From Adiantum capillus-veneris (lineage: Eukaryota > Streptophyta > Polypodiopsida > Polypodiales > Pteridaceae), in contig CM043959.1 of the NCBI GenBank assembly GCA_014529385.2, positions 52,329,753 through 52,393,752 on the forward strand: 64,000 nucleotides of DNA, given 5' to 3'. Position numbers and translations under genes: made by a program. The notes under the pieces were generated by a model. It made no database searches and was not told where the DNA came from. It was given only the letters and a program-made list of their open reading frames with translations. How positions within the stretch are numbered: the first letter of the stretch is position 1; each line of letters starts with the position of its first letter. Of this stretch, positions 1 through 12,061 are shown in pieces.

Positions 1-3000
1 GTCCACGATCAAAGAAGATGGAACCGCTCAAATCTCTAACCAGCAAGGGAACAAAGTTGAAGTGCTGATTACTAAAGAGATAGTGGCAAAAGCACTCAAA
101 CTGCCAATAGAGGGAATGACCATGAGGGCACGAGATAGAAAGATGGCAGGAACCTTCACCAAGGAAACCGTTGCTGCCACATTTGTCGACCTCATCCAAA
201 AGCAGGTGGAAGAGCCCGCAAGATTGTACCACCAGCACTTCCACTTCCTTGCCAAAAAACCGCCAAGGTATACAACACCCAATCATGCGGTTGCCACAAC
301 CTTTACACAAGTTCTCAAATCAACAACGAAGCAACCAATTGACCATGCACAATACGTGCTTTCCACACTGAAAGGGACAAACAAAGAAGGAAAAATCACA
401 TATCTGGGGGCACCAGAGGTTCTAACCAGGATTTCTTACCATGTTATCGGCATGGCCGACAACTTGCCACCTGTCCCAGATCAAAACACTTAGATAGTGT
501 CAGCATAACCTTCCCCTTGAGCTACAAGATCTACCAAGAGAACATACGAGTCAGATGAAGAGTCTGCTGAGAGCTCGCCAGAATGGCATAGTAATGAAAG
601 CTCTGATAATGAGGAAAGAAGAGCACACATCGAAGAAATGAAGAGAAAAGCCGTGGCAGCACACTAGGACAAACCGATACAAAAACAAGCCAGGTTTGAA
701 AGAGAAAAGCACTCTTACGAATGCAAACACCACAAGGCAAGGACCCGGCAAAGTGGGTACCCATTGAACTCAAAGGGGCAAGAACAAAGACCCATGCCAG
801 GAAACAAGTCGAAGACCCCACAGAATTACTAGAAAAAATGTATCTAGAAGCAGAAGCTTTAAAGCTGAAAGAAGCCCAAGAAGCGGAATGGAAAGCTAAA
901 GAGGTGGTGGAGCAGCAAAAGCAAGCAGAGAAAGCAACTGCACAAGGAGAAGCACAGCATGATCAAGGTGATATGTCTCCTCGCCCTTCTTCACCTGTTT
1001 CAAAATATCATGATCACCCCATGCCAAGCCCACCACCTTCACCAACAAGAAAAGCCACAAAAACTGAACTCACAAAGGAGACAGATCCTGAACAAAGAGA
1101 AGCAGCTGAATATGCACAACTGGCAGTTACTATGCAAGAGCAACACAAAGAGCAAGAGCCAGAGCTAGAAATGGCAGCAAGTCCTACATCAGTGGACACC
1201 ACAAAGGTTGAACAAACAAGAGAATAGGAGGCCAAGGAAACACCTTCTACCTCTACACAATAGGAAAAGGCCGAGGCATCCACGAAGCATTAGGATGGCA
1301 CAACAGAAGAAGACAAGCCACAGCCTCAGGGGCAATAACAACCAGCCGCCATGATAGAGCCGCCGAAAGATACACAAGAGACTGTAGAAACATCAAAGCA
1401 GCTAGCACAAAATGAAGATTTACAATCATAGGATGAAGTAATCCTGCAAGTCAACAAGTATGCCAAGCAAATGCAGGACATGACGAAAAGACTCCGAACA
1501 GCCGCACTTAGCCGTAGCACAAAGGCCAAAGAATTAGAGATGGTGATTGATGCACTCCAAGGGGAGTTAGACGACAGATTAAATGTCATCACCGATCTAC
1601 AAAGGCAAGTGCAAGAATTGGAAGCTGAAGCTGAACAACATCAACTAGCAAGGGATAAACTGCAGAAAGAGATGGAGGAGCTCGATGATCTACTCATGAA
1701 GTTGTCAGATGCTTGCAAAGAAAAAGATGAACAGCTGACAAAAGTTACCAACAAACTTCTAACTACAACCCTATCAGTCAGAAGATGCAAGTACAGCTAG
1801 ATGTAGTGAATGCCTCCCTACAATACTCCGAGAAAAGAATAAATGATCAGGCAATTTTCTTGTGGCAAATAAGAGAAAATCCTGTAGTGGCCTCGATCAA
1901 AGGAACAGACGAGGTCTACAAAGCATTAGAGAAAAAGAACATAGATCTCGAGCTCAAGCTTAAACTGGAGCAGTCTCAGCGCAAAGGCCTGGCTTTAATG
2001 TGGGTGCAAAGAGAAGACAAGCTACTAAACAAAATAGCTGAGCTTAAAAGAGTCAACCAGCTGTTGAGAGATGAACGGCCTGAAATGCAAGAAGAGAAAG
2101 GAACTTTAGAACAACCACAAATACAGATCACCTCAGTTTCTTTCACACTGAGATGGAGACACATCCATCAGAAGAGCTAGGTGGTGAGGAAGAATTTCAA
2201 GTACAAATAACAGAAACGGATACAGTGCCAATGGTCCAATTATCAAAGGCTGAAAAGATGCACTAAAAGAAAAGATTACACAAGAGGTAGATGAGCAGTG
2301 GAAGGCCGCAATAGATTGGGAGTTGAGAGTTCTTCACTCTGTCAATGTTACACAATTCACTCCCAATCAAATCAATGCACAATGGCACCAGCAATCCCTG
2401 CCCTATCCTTTGATAAAGGTGGAGTTGCTCCAAGTCAAAGAAAGGCTTTACGAAGACATGCAGCTAGAAGGTGCAGATCAAGACCACCCAAAGTGGAGGC
2501 TAAGTTTTCACAGAGCACCTGCGGCCCTAGAAAAGGATCCCACTTTCTGTCCTGTACCAAGAGTAAGGACCTAGCAAGCACAAGAGACATTAACAAAGAA
2601 GTGGCCAACTTGGCTGAACTACCCAAAATTGCCTGCTCCAGAAAAGGGATCGCCGACAGAAGAATACATGGTGAAAACCCTAACAGGTGTCATGTCCTTC
2701 TTCAAAAGTCTTCCGGATCTATCATGTGGGATGCTATATAAAATCTGTCAAATGCTTCTCGCCTGCATCGAAGTTTTCTATGAGCCAGAGAAAGCAGTCG
2801 CCCCTTGGATGTCATTCCTCGAGGGTAATAAAGGTTTATGCTACAATCTCAGTGGCCAACCTTCCGAAGAAGTCCTCTATGGATTCTACGCCAGATGTAT
2901 GTTCTTACCTTCTCACAATATGCTGGCATTTGAGGAAGCATTCTACACAGAGTTCTTCACTTGGCGAACGAAGATATTTGGGCTAGTGATCAGCAACCTG

Positions 3001-3160
3001 ACATCAAGATTTGTAAGCTACTCAGTAGTGGAGCTGAAAAACAGAGTCACTGTGTAGTTCTTGTAGGTGCTAGATAAAGAACGAAATATTAGATACGAAA
3101 AGGCCCTAAATACGCTTAACGACCGCCTCGCTAGCCATCAACCCAAAGACTACTTCAACC
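1..3160 (+). pseudogene. Decayed coiled-coil protein of an LTR retroelement (5' end outside window)
   Basis: A run of open stretches on one strand (62-493, about 542-715, 721-1800, 1785-2180, 2240-3057) reads as one protein broken by at least two frame changes (near 715 and 1785) and by stops at 665, 1225, 1261, 1291, 1336, 1429 and 2572, mostly TAG. The middle part is charged and heptad-like (for example KELEMVIDALQGELDDRL near 1525-1580), so a long coiled coil is likely. The C-terminal 140 residues (2629-3057) are more globular, with several Cys and aromatic residues. I recognise no gag, protease, reverse transcriptase or integrase motif. The polypurine tract and LTR start that follow at 3188-3205 place it as the last coding region of an LTR element, perhaps a large non-autonomous derivative or an extra 3' gene. 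The family is unknown to me. Confidence 0.6.
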
Positions 3161-3187
3161 CATAAAGCTGTCTCAAGGGATGACACA

Positions 3188-3204
3188 GGCGAGGAGGGGG
3201 GGAA
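3188..3204 (+). other. Polypurine tract before the 3' LTR
   Basis: The purine run GGCGAGGAGGGGGGGAA lies directly before TGTTAG at 3205. A G/A-rich tract immediately upstream of TG is the usual plus-strand primer site of LTR elements. This makes the upstream broken ORF the 3' part of a + strand element. Confidence 0.65.
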
Positions 3205-3560
3205 TGTTAGTAGCAAGCTAACACAGATACCATTTTTCGGAGCTCTTATTACAAAAACACTTATTATTTTTTATAAATTGGGAATATTGTAACTCCTATT
3301 TTTTGGATAAATCTTGTAATTGATGAGCTGGGGCTACAAGCTTTTAGATTGTATCAACCTGTCATTATCTATCTTTAGTTAGAGCTCCCAGATTATTAGT
3401 TTTGACCACACCAAAAACCTTGGCTAAGGTATTGTAAGTTATTATTAAGTTTTGGATAATGAAATATATAGTGTGAGCTAACGGTGCTCACTTCTCTCCT
3501 TCTCAGGCTTCCTGCTCCCTCGGTCACGTTTGTTGCATTGCAACCGCAGGTAAGAGCTCT
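3205..3560 (+). repeat. Probable 3' LTR (3' boundary uncertain)
   Basis: The sequence starts TGTTAG and soon carries the inverted match CTAACA, directly after the polypurine tract. It is AT-rich, non-coding and contains TATA-like stretches near 3270-3290. The matching 5' LTR is outside the window, so the end (a CA dinucleotide somewhere around 3540-3660) cannot be fixed. Confidence 0.5.
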
Positions 3561-4039
3561 ATGCATTAACGTAAACACTTCATGGTATTTTGTAGCTTTT
3601 GGGGTCGCAGACCCGCGGCCTACTTTTATCATAAGTAAGAATTTTCACTTCAAAATCAAGAACTAATCATAAGCGGGGTATTTGGGCATCATTGCTAAGC
3701 ATTTAGGTGAATTCTGGGTCAAAAATGACTACGTCAAAAATCCACTGTTGTTAATAATCACGATTTTTTCACTTGACCTAAAGTGGGATTTGAGACCATA
3801 AGCATGTGTGCTTATAGGTCTTATAAACATGTCCTAGAAGTTTTGTTACGTTTGTATGTCATTTGATGTTGTAACGGATGTGATTTGTTTACCGATTAGC
3901 GATTGGCTTTTGGTGATTTCAGTCACTTGAGTGTAGCTTGAGTTAGATGCGAGTTGTGTGTTGTTTTTTGAGAGATTGACAACCTCTTGTAGCCTCTATG
4001 AACTAGTCGGGTCAACTTCGTCTCATGGATTGATAATTT

Positions 4040-5475
4040 AATCGTGGTTCTCGCTAAATCTGCAATAAGATAGGAGTGAGGCTAGACACCCGTCCCACAG
4101 TGTCATTTTGAGAGCATAGTTCTTTACAAAATTTGTATACCATCTTGTAGTTCCTAATAAAGAATCCTCTAGTTTCACTTTGTGAGATAGGTCTTGAATA
4201 TTCCACAATATGTTTTACTTTCTAAGGTTCAATTGATACCCCTCAGGTGAAATGACAAAGCCTGAATAATAAGTGACTTCAGGAGTGATAAATGTACAAC
4301 AACGACTTCTTTTTGCAAGGAGCTTGTGTTGATGTAGGATCTTTATTACTTTTTGAACATTTTCTTCTTACTCTGCTTCTAATTTGGAGTAGACCAAGAT
4401 ATCATCAAAGAGTATCGAGACAAAGTCACCCAAGAATTCTCAAAAAATATCTTGAATCAAGTGATTAAATGTTTTAAGAGAATTTGTATGACCAAAAGCC
4501 ATGACTGTGAATTCATAATGGTCATACTAAGTGTTAAAGACAGTTTTGGGGATGTTGATCTCTTGGATTCCGATTTGATAATAGCCTAAATTTGGATGTC
4601 AATCTCTTGAGTTTAGATCTCAATATCTTGAATTTGGATTTGATGATAGCTTGGACAAAGATATATCTCTATTTACATCTTTGCTCCATGTAGTTGATCA
4701 AGCATCTTATCTATACAAGAAAGAGGATACCTATTCTTAATTGTTACTTGGTAAAGACCTCAGTAATCAATGCATGGTCAAAATGGTCCATATTTCTTCT
4801 TTTGAAAGAGAACATGTGCACCCCAAGGAGATGTACTTGGTTTGATGAATCCTTGCTTGATAAGATGTTGAAGTTTCTCATTAAGCTCTATTGCTTCTAG
4901 GAGGAAAATTTTGTAAGGCCTTTTTGATATTAGTTCACACCCAAGTCTTGATCTCATGATCCACTTCTCTCTAGGTGGTAAAATCCCAATTAGATATTTT
5001 GGAAAGACACCAAAATATTCTTGTAGCCACATTGGTTCCAGGTCCAAATATTTCTCTTATACCTTGTTGAGTTTGACTACAAAGATATATCTTTGTTTAC
5101 ATCTTTCCTAAACGTACTTGATCAAGCATCTTATCTATACAAGGAAGACCTCAATAATCAATGCATGGTCAGAATGGTCCATATTTCTTTTTTTGAAATA
5201 GAGCATGTGTACCTCAAGGAGATATACTTGTTTTGATGAATCCTTGCTCGGTAAGCTGTTGACGTTGCTCCTTAAGCTCTATTGCTTTTGGGAGAGACAT
5301 TTTGTAAGGCCTTTTTGATACTAGTTCACACTCAAGTCTTGATCTCATCTAGGGGGTGAAAGTCCAATTAGCTCTTTTGGAAAGACATCAAAATATTATT
5401 GTAGCCACATTGGTTCCACCTCAAAATATTGCTCTTATACCTTGTTGAGTTTGACTACAAATTTTTTCTGTCCTT
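4040..5475 (-). pseudogene. Ty3/gypsy reverse transcriptase relic
   Basis: On the minus strand, 5047-4778 reads as the gypsy RT entry region, with FGVFPKYLIGILPPRE, PYKIFLLEAIELNEKLQHLI and GFIKPSTSPWGAHVLFQKKK in canonical order. Further on, near 4400-4380, lies FDDILVYSK, the catalytic motif with both aspartates. After it come LLAKRS and a GFVISPEG-like stretch (canonical LGHVIS), then remnants of the YYRKFI-type thumb region to about 4040. Several stops and frame changes make it non-functional. Part of the domain is present twice because of a tandem duplication (4660-5472). The protease relic at 5640-6040 lies upstream on the same strand, as expected for gag-PR-RT order. Confidence 0.85.
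4660..5472. repeat. Tandem duplication inside the gypsy RT relic (about 410-bp unit)
   Basis: The block from about 4660 to 5075 is repeated with divergence from about 5076 to 5472. Shared landmarks include AAAGATATATCT, ATCAATGCATGGTC, GTAGCCACATTGGTTCCA and CCTTGTTGAGTTTGACTACA, in the same order and spacing. Both units encode the same RT segment (PMWLQ..F.VFPK.LIG..PPR), so this is a duplication after or during element decay. Confidence 0.8.
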
Positions 5476-5639
5476 TGCAATGACCTTTCAAAAGAGGATT
5501 TAATTTGGAAAATGAACCTTTGGTCATTTGTTATTTCCTTGAATTGATACTTTTTGGCCTTGGTTTTCTATGAATGATATGCTTCCTTGTGTATAATGGA
5601 TATGTGCATGATGGCTAGTTAACTAGTTCATCCCAAGAA

Positions 5640-6040
5640 TTCCATCATAAACGCCTACTTGAGTAGTTCAAAGGTAGTAGCTAAAGTAGTATAGCCTCCT
5701 AGCTCAAATTCTACATTACCCACATAGAATTGGGATGGGACTTTCCTTATGTTTGCTAGTTCTACCCTCATTTTCATTTTTGTTGGCCTTAATCTTCTTA
5801 AACATCTTGGCGACAAGAATGAATGAGTACTACCACAATCAATGAGAAGCTCAAATGATCCACCTTGGTGATTTGCAAGTGCTTAAGTGGTAGCATGTTG
5901 TTGACGTGCCCAAGAGTTTTTGATAACAACATGTAGGGTTGCTCTGTACTCTTGCTCTTCTCCCAAGATTGGTTCACCTTTTGTAGCATGAGCTCTTGTA
6001 GTAGGCCTTGCATGTCCTCTTCATTGTCCACCATTTATTC
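5640..6040 (-). pseudogene. Gypsy aspartic protease relic
   Basis: Minus-strand reading of about 5880-5760 gives GGSFELLIDCGSTHSFLS. This matches the plant gypsy retropepsin active-site region (usually LIDSGSTHSFLS), with Asp and Gly kept and a Cys in the Ser/Thr position. An acidic linker lies upstream (6034-5900). It is the expected neighbour of the RT relic at 4040-5475, and the ORF is broken by frame changes. Confidence 0.75.
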
Positions 6041-6049
6041 CCCAACAAT

Positions 6050-8460
6050 TGGCTAGTTGTTCTTGTCCTCTTTCTTGAACATATGTATTTGTAGATAAAG
6101 CTCACCTATGATGTGTGTTTCTAAACTTCATGGCTCACTGCATTCCAACACATGAATGCGGATGCACACTTGGTTGATGAAACTTATTTTAACAGTACAC
6201 ATCTTGATGTTTTGATTTATGTTTTTATGTACCTGGTAGCCATATGACATTGACATGGAATTTTGGTATGCTCCATACATTTCATTTGGATGTTTCATTT
6301 GTGTTTGTTTTGTACATGATGGTCATATGATATTTTAATGACTTTGATTGGAGCTTTCCTATGTAATTAGATTATGTTGACACTATTGAGAATGTGTTGA
6401 ATTTTGTGAGATAACACAATTGTCACAGTGATGGAAATAAGAGTTTATGTGAAGGAAATCCCATGTGGGCCCAAGAAAGGGTGTACCGTTTTTTGTATTA
6501 AGAGGTCTCCATACAAAGGAGACTCTGGCAAAATTTTTAAGACTCGCGTTTTATGTACAAGCTCAAAGATACATACAAATGGTGCTTTTTATAAAGTTTC
6601 ATTTTGCATAAGCATAGACATGCTTCCATATTTCTTAAAAGTGTTTGGTAGTTGAAGGATGTACTATGAGGTTTTGAGTTTTTCCACGACACAATGATGA
6701 AAGATATCATTAGTGTAAAATCAGGGTTCAAAAGCTCGAAAAAACAGTTCCTATTGTAAAATCTCGCAACTAAAAGCTCACAAATATAATATCCCCAAGG
6801 TAGACACAAGCTCAACACACAGGCTGATACACAAAACAACAATGCTAAGTGAGTGTAGTACTCACCTGTTCCAGTTTTGTGAAGGTTTTATAGAGTTTGA
6901 TGCCCAATTGTAGCTGAAGGGACCCAAAATTGTAGCTCTCTCTTTATCGCAGAATTTCTTCCAGACTTTTGTGCATTCGATGTGTCTCATAAAGCCCATG
7001 CTTTTTGGGATTTTATCAGCGCAAGATCTAGTAGAGAATCGTGTGTGTTATTGACATCAAATTGTGTGCAACATAGCTATGTATCTGTGAACGCTCAACT
7101 TTTGTGCAGAGGGTAACGTACGATAGAAAATTGTACGCGTAGTTTTTATGTTGCAGAGGGCTAAAAACAGTAGCAAAGCTATATAAGATTTTATGAGGTA
7201 AAGAAATAAATTTAGTTGAAAGTATATAGGATCTTTAGAAAGCGGAAAAAAACTAGTTGAATGTTCTGAAAAAGGCTTCAAAGAACCACCCCTTTTTTTT
7301 TGCTAGAGGAGACCAATAGTGAAGATTTGAAAACTAGTAATTTTGTAATAGTAGCCACTTGAACTCATCAGGCTATTTTAGCCAAGTCGATGCGAGGCTC
7401 AATTTAACATTAAAAAGTCTTATGAGGTATAGTCTCCAAATCTGGATGGTCGCAGGCAAAATAATCATAGTTTGATATTTCTAGAGAGACCATTATATGT
7501 GGGACGGCCACTTGTGTCAGTTTTCAGAAAAAACATATGCTAAAAACACCAAGGTGTATTAATGTCTTACAGGATTCCAGTAAGTGTGGGAAAGTAATGT
7601 GGGTTTTTAGTATAGATAGTCACTGAGTAGAGGTTGCTTTGTGGGTCTATATAAGACAAAAGTATTACTCCAGAGTGCACTGTAACAGACTGAGCAATTT
7701 TTAAGAGTTTTAGTCTAACATTTTACTAGTTTCTTTAATATCTTGTCTTAACTTGTGTCTTATACTTCATTATCTATGACTTATAGTCAAGATCAGGTAT
7801 AAGTGATAACCATTGCTCATCTGCAGCAGTCAAGTGAGTCCATTAGGAGAAACTCCATACTCTGATATGAGTGTCTTCTATTCCCTCTATTAGGAACTTC
7901 GGTTGCGCAGACAAAATGGTGGACATATCAAAATAGAGTGACATGGTGACCCTTTAGGATCGAGAACACTTCTCGAACAATATCCGTCTGGCAATGGTAA
8001 AGGAAGCCCTAGGCTTAGGGCTACAGTATTATTATATGGAACATTTAATGAAGCGTGGATTTTTTGAGCGGTTATATTTGCTAGCGTAGTTTTTACCACG
8101 TCGTAAGTTATTTTTGTATCCCCATTTTGGCCTACCCCTACGAGGATATTTTAACTACTCACCCCAAACCAAGGAGTTATGTAATTTTAGCCAACCCTAT
8201 CTTACCTTTGGTTGAGCATCCAAACATGTGTTATTATTGTGACAGATGCATGTGTGATCATGTAATGGATGGGCTAATTGAGATGTAAAGGTGATGACAA
8301 AGGGTTTTATTAATTCTAAGCCATGATCTTTCTGTCCAGTTATGTAGTGAAGCTTGAGAAAGGACTCATACAATTGTGTGTGTGTGTGCGCGTGTGTGTA
8401 GTTAAACAAGGTAAAGTTTTTACGGTGGCCTCAAAAAGGTAATATTTTTAGCTATAATAA
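6050..8460. other. AT-rich non-coding stretch, no gene recognised
   Basis: Only short chance-length ORFs (up to about 100 codons) occur on either strand, with no recognisable domain or consistent reading frame. No tRNA-like or clear LTR structure was seen. Confidence 0.5.
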
Positions 8461-8461
8461 A

Positions 8462-8465
<4 letters not shown>

Positions 8466-8517
<52 letters not shown>

Positions 8518-8704
8518 CAGTGTTCTAGAAATATCATTTTCAAAAACATACAAAATTTCCTTTGGGGTAGATTCAAAGAGGAAATTTTACAAAATAATAT
8601 TTTCCATGCGGATTTTTCTCCTTCTCCCTCTCCCTTCACATGGCTAATTTCGATTTTCAACTAGCTCAAGGCTAAATTGTGGCACACTTTCTCCAAACAA
8701 TGCC

Positions 8705-8735
<31 letters not shown>

Positions 8736-8757
8736 TAGAGAGAGAGAGAGAGAGAGG
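8466..8757. repeat. (TG)n and (TG)n-(AG)n microsatellites
   Basis: A pure TG tract runs about 8466-8512. A second TG tract at 8705-8732 is followed almost directly by an AG tract at 8738-8757. The 8605-8697 segment between them recurs, diverged, at 15298-15400. Confidence 0.95.
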
Positions 8758-9059
8758 GATTGAGGTAGTGTTAGAAAAAAACCGGGGTCCAATGTATTTT
8801 AACGACTAAAATTGTAAAATCCTGGTTAGGTATTGAGCTTGCCTTTAAGAAAACCAAGAAATTTACATAAGTTTTAGTATTATTACCGGTTAAAAAATCA
8901 AGTTTTGACCTAAAAATTGAAAGAAATTCAAGTTTACCCTTATTTTCATCGGCTAGGGAGAATCTATTTTGCTAGCCGTGGAGGGAGGGAGAAGGAGAGG
9001 ATCTTTTTTATAAATTTTTAATGCCTCATATTAGCACCAATATAGAGACACCTTTTAAA

Positions 9060-10690
9060 AACACTAAAATGAAAAAAAAAATCATATTGTATATAGTCAT
9101 ATGATGGTAAAAAGAAAGTGCAAACAAAGGTTATATTACATTTAATGTGATAGTGAAACTTTTGAGGGTGAGAGATTTGCACTTTTTCTCCACCACTCCT
9201 CTATGGTGGAGAAAACGTGCAAATCTAATGTGATAGTGAAACTTTTAATGGTGAGAGATTTGCACGCTTTCTCCACCACTAAAATGAAAAAACAAGTGAA
9301 AAGGTCACGACGGCTTTCAAAAACAATAAGAAAGTGATTAAATTGTTAAGTTGAATTAAACTGATATCAGTGTTTGGGAAAGGATTGCCTTAGCTTAATG
9401 ATTAAATTGTTAGGTTGAATTAAATTGGTATCAGTGTTTGGGAAAGGATTAAAAATCGAGACTAGCTAGCTGCAAACCACGGTAAACGGAACAAAACCCA
9501 ATGAAATATGTGAGAAAGTCGTCCAAAAATTTTGCAATTAATCTCAAAAATTTTGCTAGTATTTCTAGTTTTCTTCTTTGTGAGAGGAAACTCGTTCAGT
9601 AGCCGCTTAATAAAAGAGACTTTCTCGAACGTTAACACTGACTGAAATCAAGGTATAAAATGCAAGAAATGTAAAGCCATGTGAAGTTGTGAAATGAAAT
9701 GTGAAATAAAAAGAACTAATTAATATATGTGTGTGTCTTTATAGAATTTATTAGAATTATGCAAGGTGAAGCTTCACTTTAGCATTCTAAAAAACAATAG
9801 AATGTAAAAAAAAACATATATGTGTGTGTGTGTGTGTGTAAAATTCACTAAAATTATGCAAGGTGAAGCTTCACTTTAGCATTCTAAAGCAATAGAATGC
9901 AAGAAAAATAAAGACATGTCAGAATGTGAAATGAAAGGTTAAAAATCGAAAGTAGCTAGCTGCAAACCATGGTAAATGGAACAAAACCCGATGAAATATA
10001 TCAAAAAGTTATCCAAAAAGTTTGCAAATCTCAAAATTTTTGCTAGTATTTCCGGTTTTCTTATTTGTGAGGAGGAAGTTCGTTCACCAACCGCTTAATA
10101 AAAGAGACTTTCTTGAATGTTAACACTGACTAGAATCAAGCTATAAAATGCAAGAAATGTAAAGCCATGTGAAGTTGTGAAATGAAAGGTGAAATAAAAA
10201 GAACTCATTAATATATATGTGTATAGAATTTATTAAAATTATGCAAGGGTGAAGCTTCACTTTAGCATTCTAAAAACAATAGAATGAAAAAAAAACATAG
10301 GTGTGTGTGTTGTGTAAAATTTACTAAAATTATGCAAATGAAGATTTGAAGCTTCACTTCAGCGTTCCAGAACAATAGAATGCAAAAAAAGTTTCACTTC
10401 AGCATTCCAAAACAATAGAATGCAAAAAAAGTAAAGACATGTTAGAATGTGAAATGAAAGGTAAGTCTCCATCATGCACTAAAAATGATGAAAGTCTCCG
10501 TGACTCAACACAACACTAAAGGGTTTCTTTTAGAAAGCCAAAAAATCATATTGTATATAGTCATATGATGATAAGAAGACTAAAGTGCAAACAAAGGTTA
10601 TATTATATTTAATGTGATAGTGAGACTTTTGAGGGTGAGACATTTGCACGTTTTCTCCACCACTCCTCTATGGCTTTCTTATGCCAAAAA
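9060..10690. repeat. Complex tandem repeat region with 491-bp period and nested short repeats
   Basis: A block starting at 9451 (CTAGCTAGCTGCAAACCA...) recurs at about 9942, giving a period near 491 bp. Both copies carry the same internal order: ACAAAACCC, TTTGCTAGTATTTC, CCGCTTAATAAAAGAGACTT, GTTAACACTGACT and AAGCCATGTGAAGTTGTG. Nested in each is a shorter unit, ATGCAAGGTGAAGCTTCAC with a following CAATAGAATG, seen at about 9754, 9853, 10238 and (diverged) 10330 and 10390. A 60-bp direct repeat with TCAGTGTTTGGGAAAGGATT lies at 9335-9388 and 9399-9450. No coding potential was seen. A related copy lies at 16800-17545. Confidence 0.85.
9173..9226. repeat. Near-perfect 23-bp inverted repeat (hairpin) with 8-base loop
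   Basis: Arm 9173-9195 and arm 9204-9226 are reverse complements with one mismatch, separated by CTCCTCTA. The related copy at 10610-10680 has the left arm and loop but continues into unrelated sequence. The right arm therefore looks newly made from the left arm. Confidence 0.85.
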
Positions 10691-10699
10691 TGGCATATC

Positions 10700-10964
10700 C
10701 TTTTGAGGAAAATTTTTAAAGTAAAAACACACTAAAAGTTTAAGAAACAAAAGTCTATTCACTTTTGCATTTGGTACAAAAAGAGAGAAAGAGAAAGAGT
10801 AAAAAGAAAGGTCTATTTATCTATTTCAAAGTAAGTTAGGCTGCACAAAAGTTTGTGAGGTATTCTATTTAGGACAATCAAACGAGATCCTCCCATCTCT
10901 TTGAGGGCAAAAAAGAATGACGGGGGAGGGGGGGGAGGGGGGCGGGGGGGGGGGTTTGGAGGGA

Positions 10965-11004
<40 letters not shown>

Positions 11005-12030
11005 TCACATGTTTAGATAAAGGTTGAGTAAATAAGAGAGATTTTTGTCTTTGCATGGTCTTATCATTGTATGTAGGTAGGGATGGAGGGCTACCATCAC
11101 CACATTCATCTTGCACTACGACATGTGCGTTGTGTAGGCAAGGTTGAAGGGCATGGAGTGAGAGCAGTGTCTCGACATTACAATGGTCTAGTGAATGATG
11201 TGCACTGCTTGCATAGTGTCTTAAATCACATCCCTCCATCTCTACTTTGTTCAAATCCATCATCTAGGTAGTGTCTTGCATCGCAATTTCTACCCTTGGA
11301 CCTTGGCCTATGGTTTGGAGGTGTGTGCTCTATTGGCATGCAGCAGCTTCAAAGCATCCTGTTTATAGTAGCGAGTGGAAGGGCATATAGTCTCTAGCAT
11401 AGGTGGGGCTATAGAGTAGTGGAAGAGAAAATGGACAAGCATTGTGGATTGCCCCGCCATGGTAAGGTGGGTCACGGGTGCAGTGTAGAGCGTGTGATGG
11501 AAATATAGCCTTGTGTGTTTTAGTTTCTAGTTCACTGATTGCCTTAGAATCTTGAAAGCAAATTAATTGGGTGATGGTAAAGAGCTACTACTTATTGCGG
11601 GGTCTAACTTACATTCATTAATTAATTTAGATTCCTTGGGTTGCTTAACTTTTAACGCTCTTAGCTGCAGCCAGTGCACACGCTATATTGTGTTCACCGC
11701 CCACCTCCCCTCCACGATGGTTCTCACGACCAGTCACTTGCAGACCTGCACCAAGAAATACATGCACAGCTGCAGGAGAAAAAGAGATGCGCTCAATCTT
11801 AGCGCACCACCCCGTGAGTCGCGTGGAGCTTCACCCCTCCGCTGGTCGTCCTGCTCCTCCCGTTACGCCTACCATGTACCGAGCAATTGCCCTGTGAGAG
11901 TGCTTCTCGCATCCCTCTTACACTGCATGACCTCGTAAGTCTCCTCGCATTGCTTCCTTCAACAAGTGATGAGGCAGCTGGGCATGAGCAAGAAGTAAGC
12001 TGCTTACCTGGCTCCAACACCGGGCCACTA

Positions 12031-12061
<31 letters not shown>

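Noticed and set aside
4659-4900. Small + strand ORF over the gypsy RT
   Set aside because: It is the antisense shadow of the RT relic.
6820-6890. A third copy of the TG-bordered repeat, because GCTAAGTGAG ... CTCACCTGTT also occurs here
   Set aside because: Similarity does not extend beyond about 40 bases, so it may be chance.
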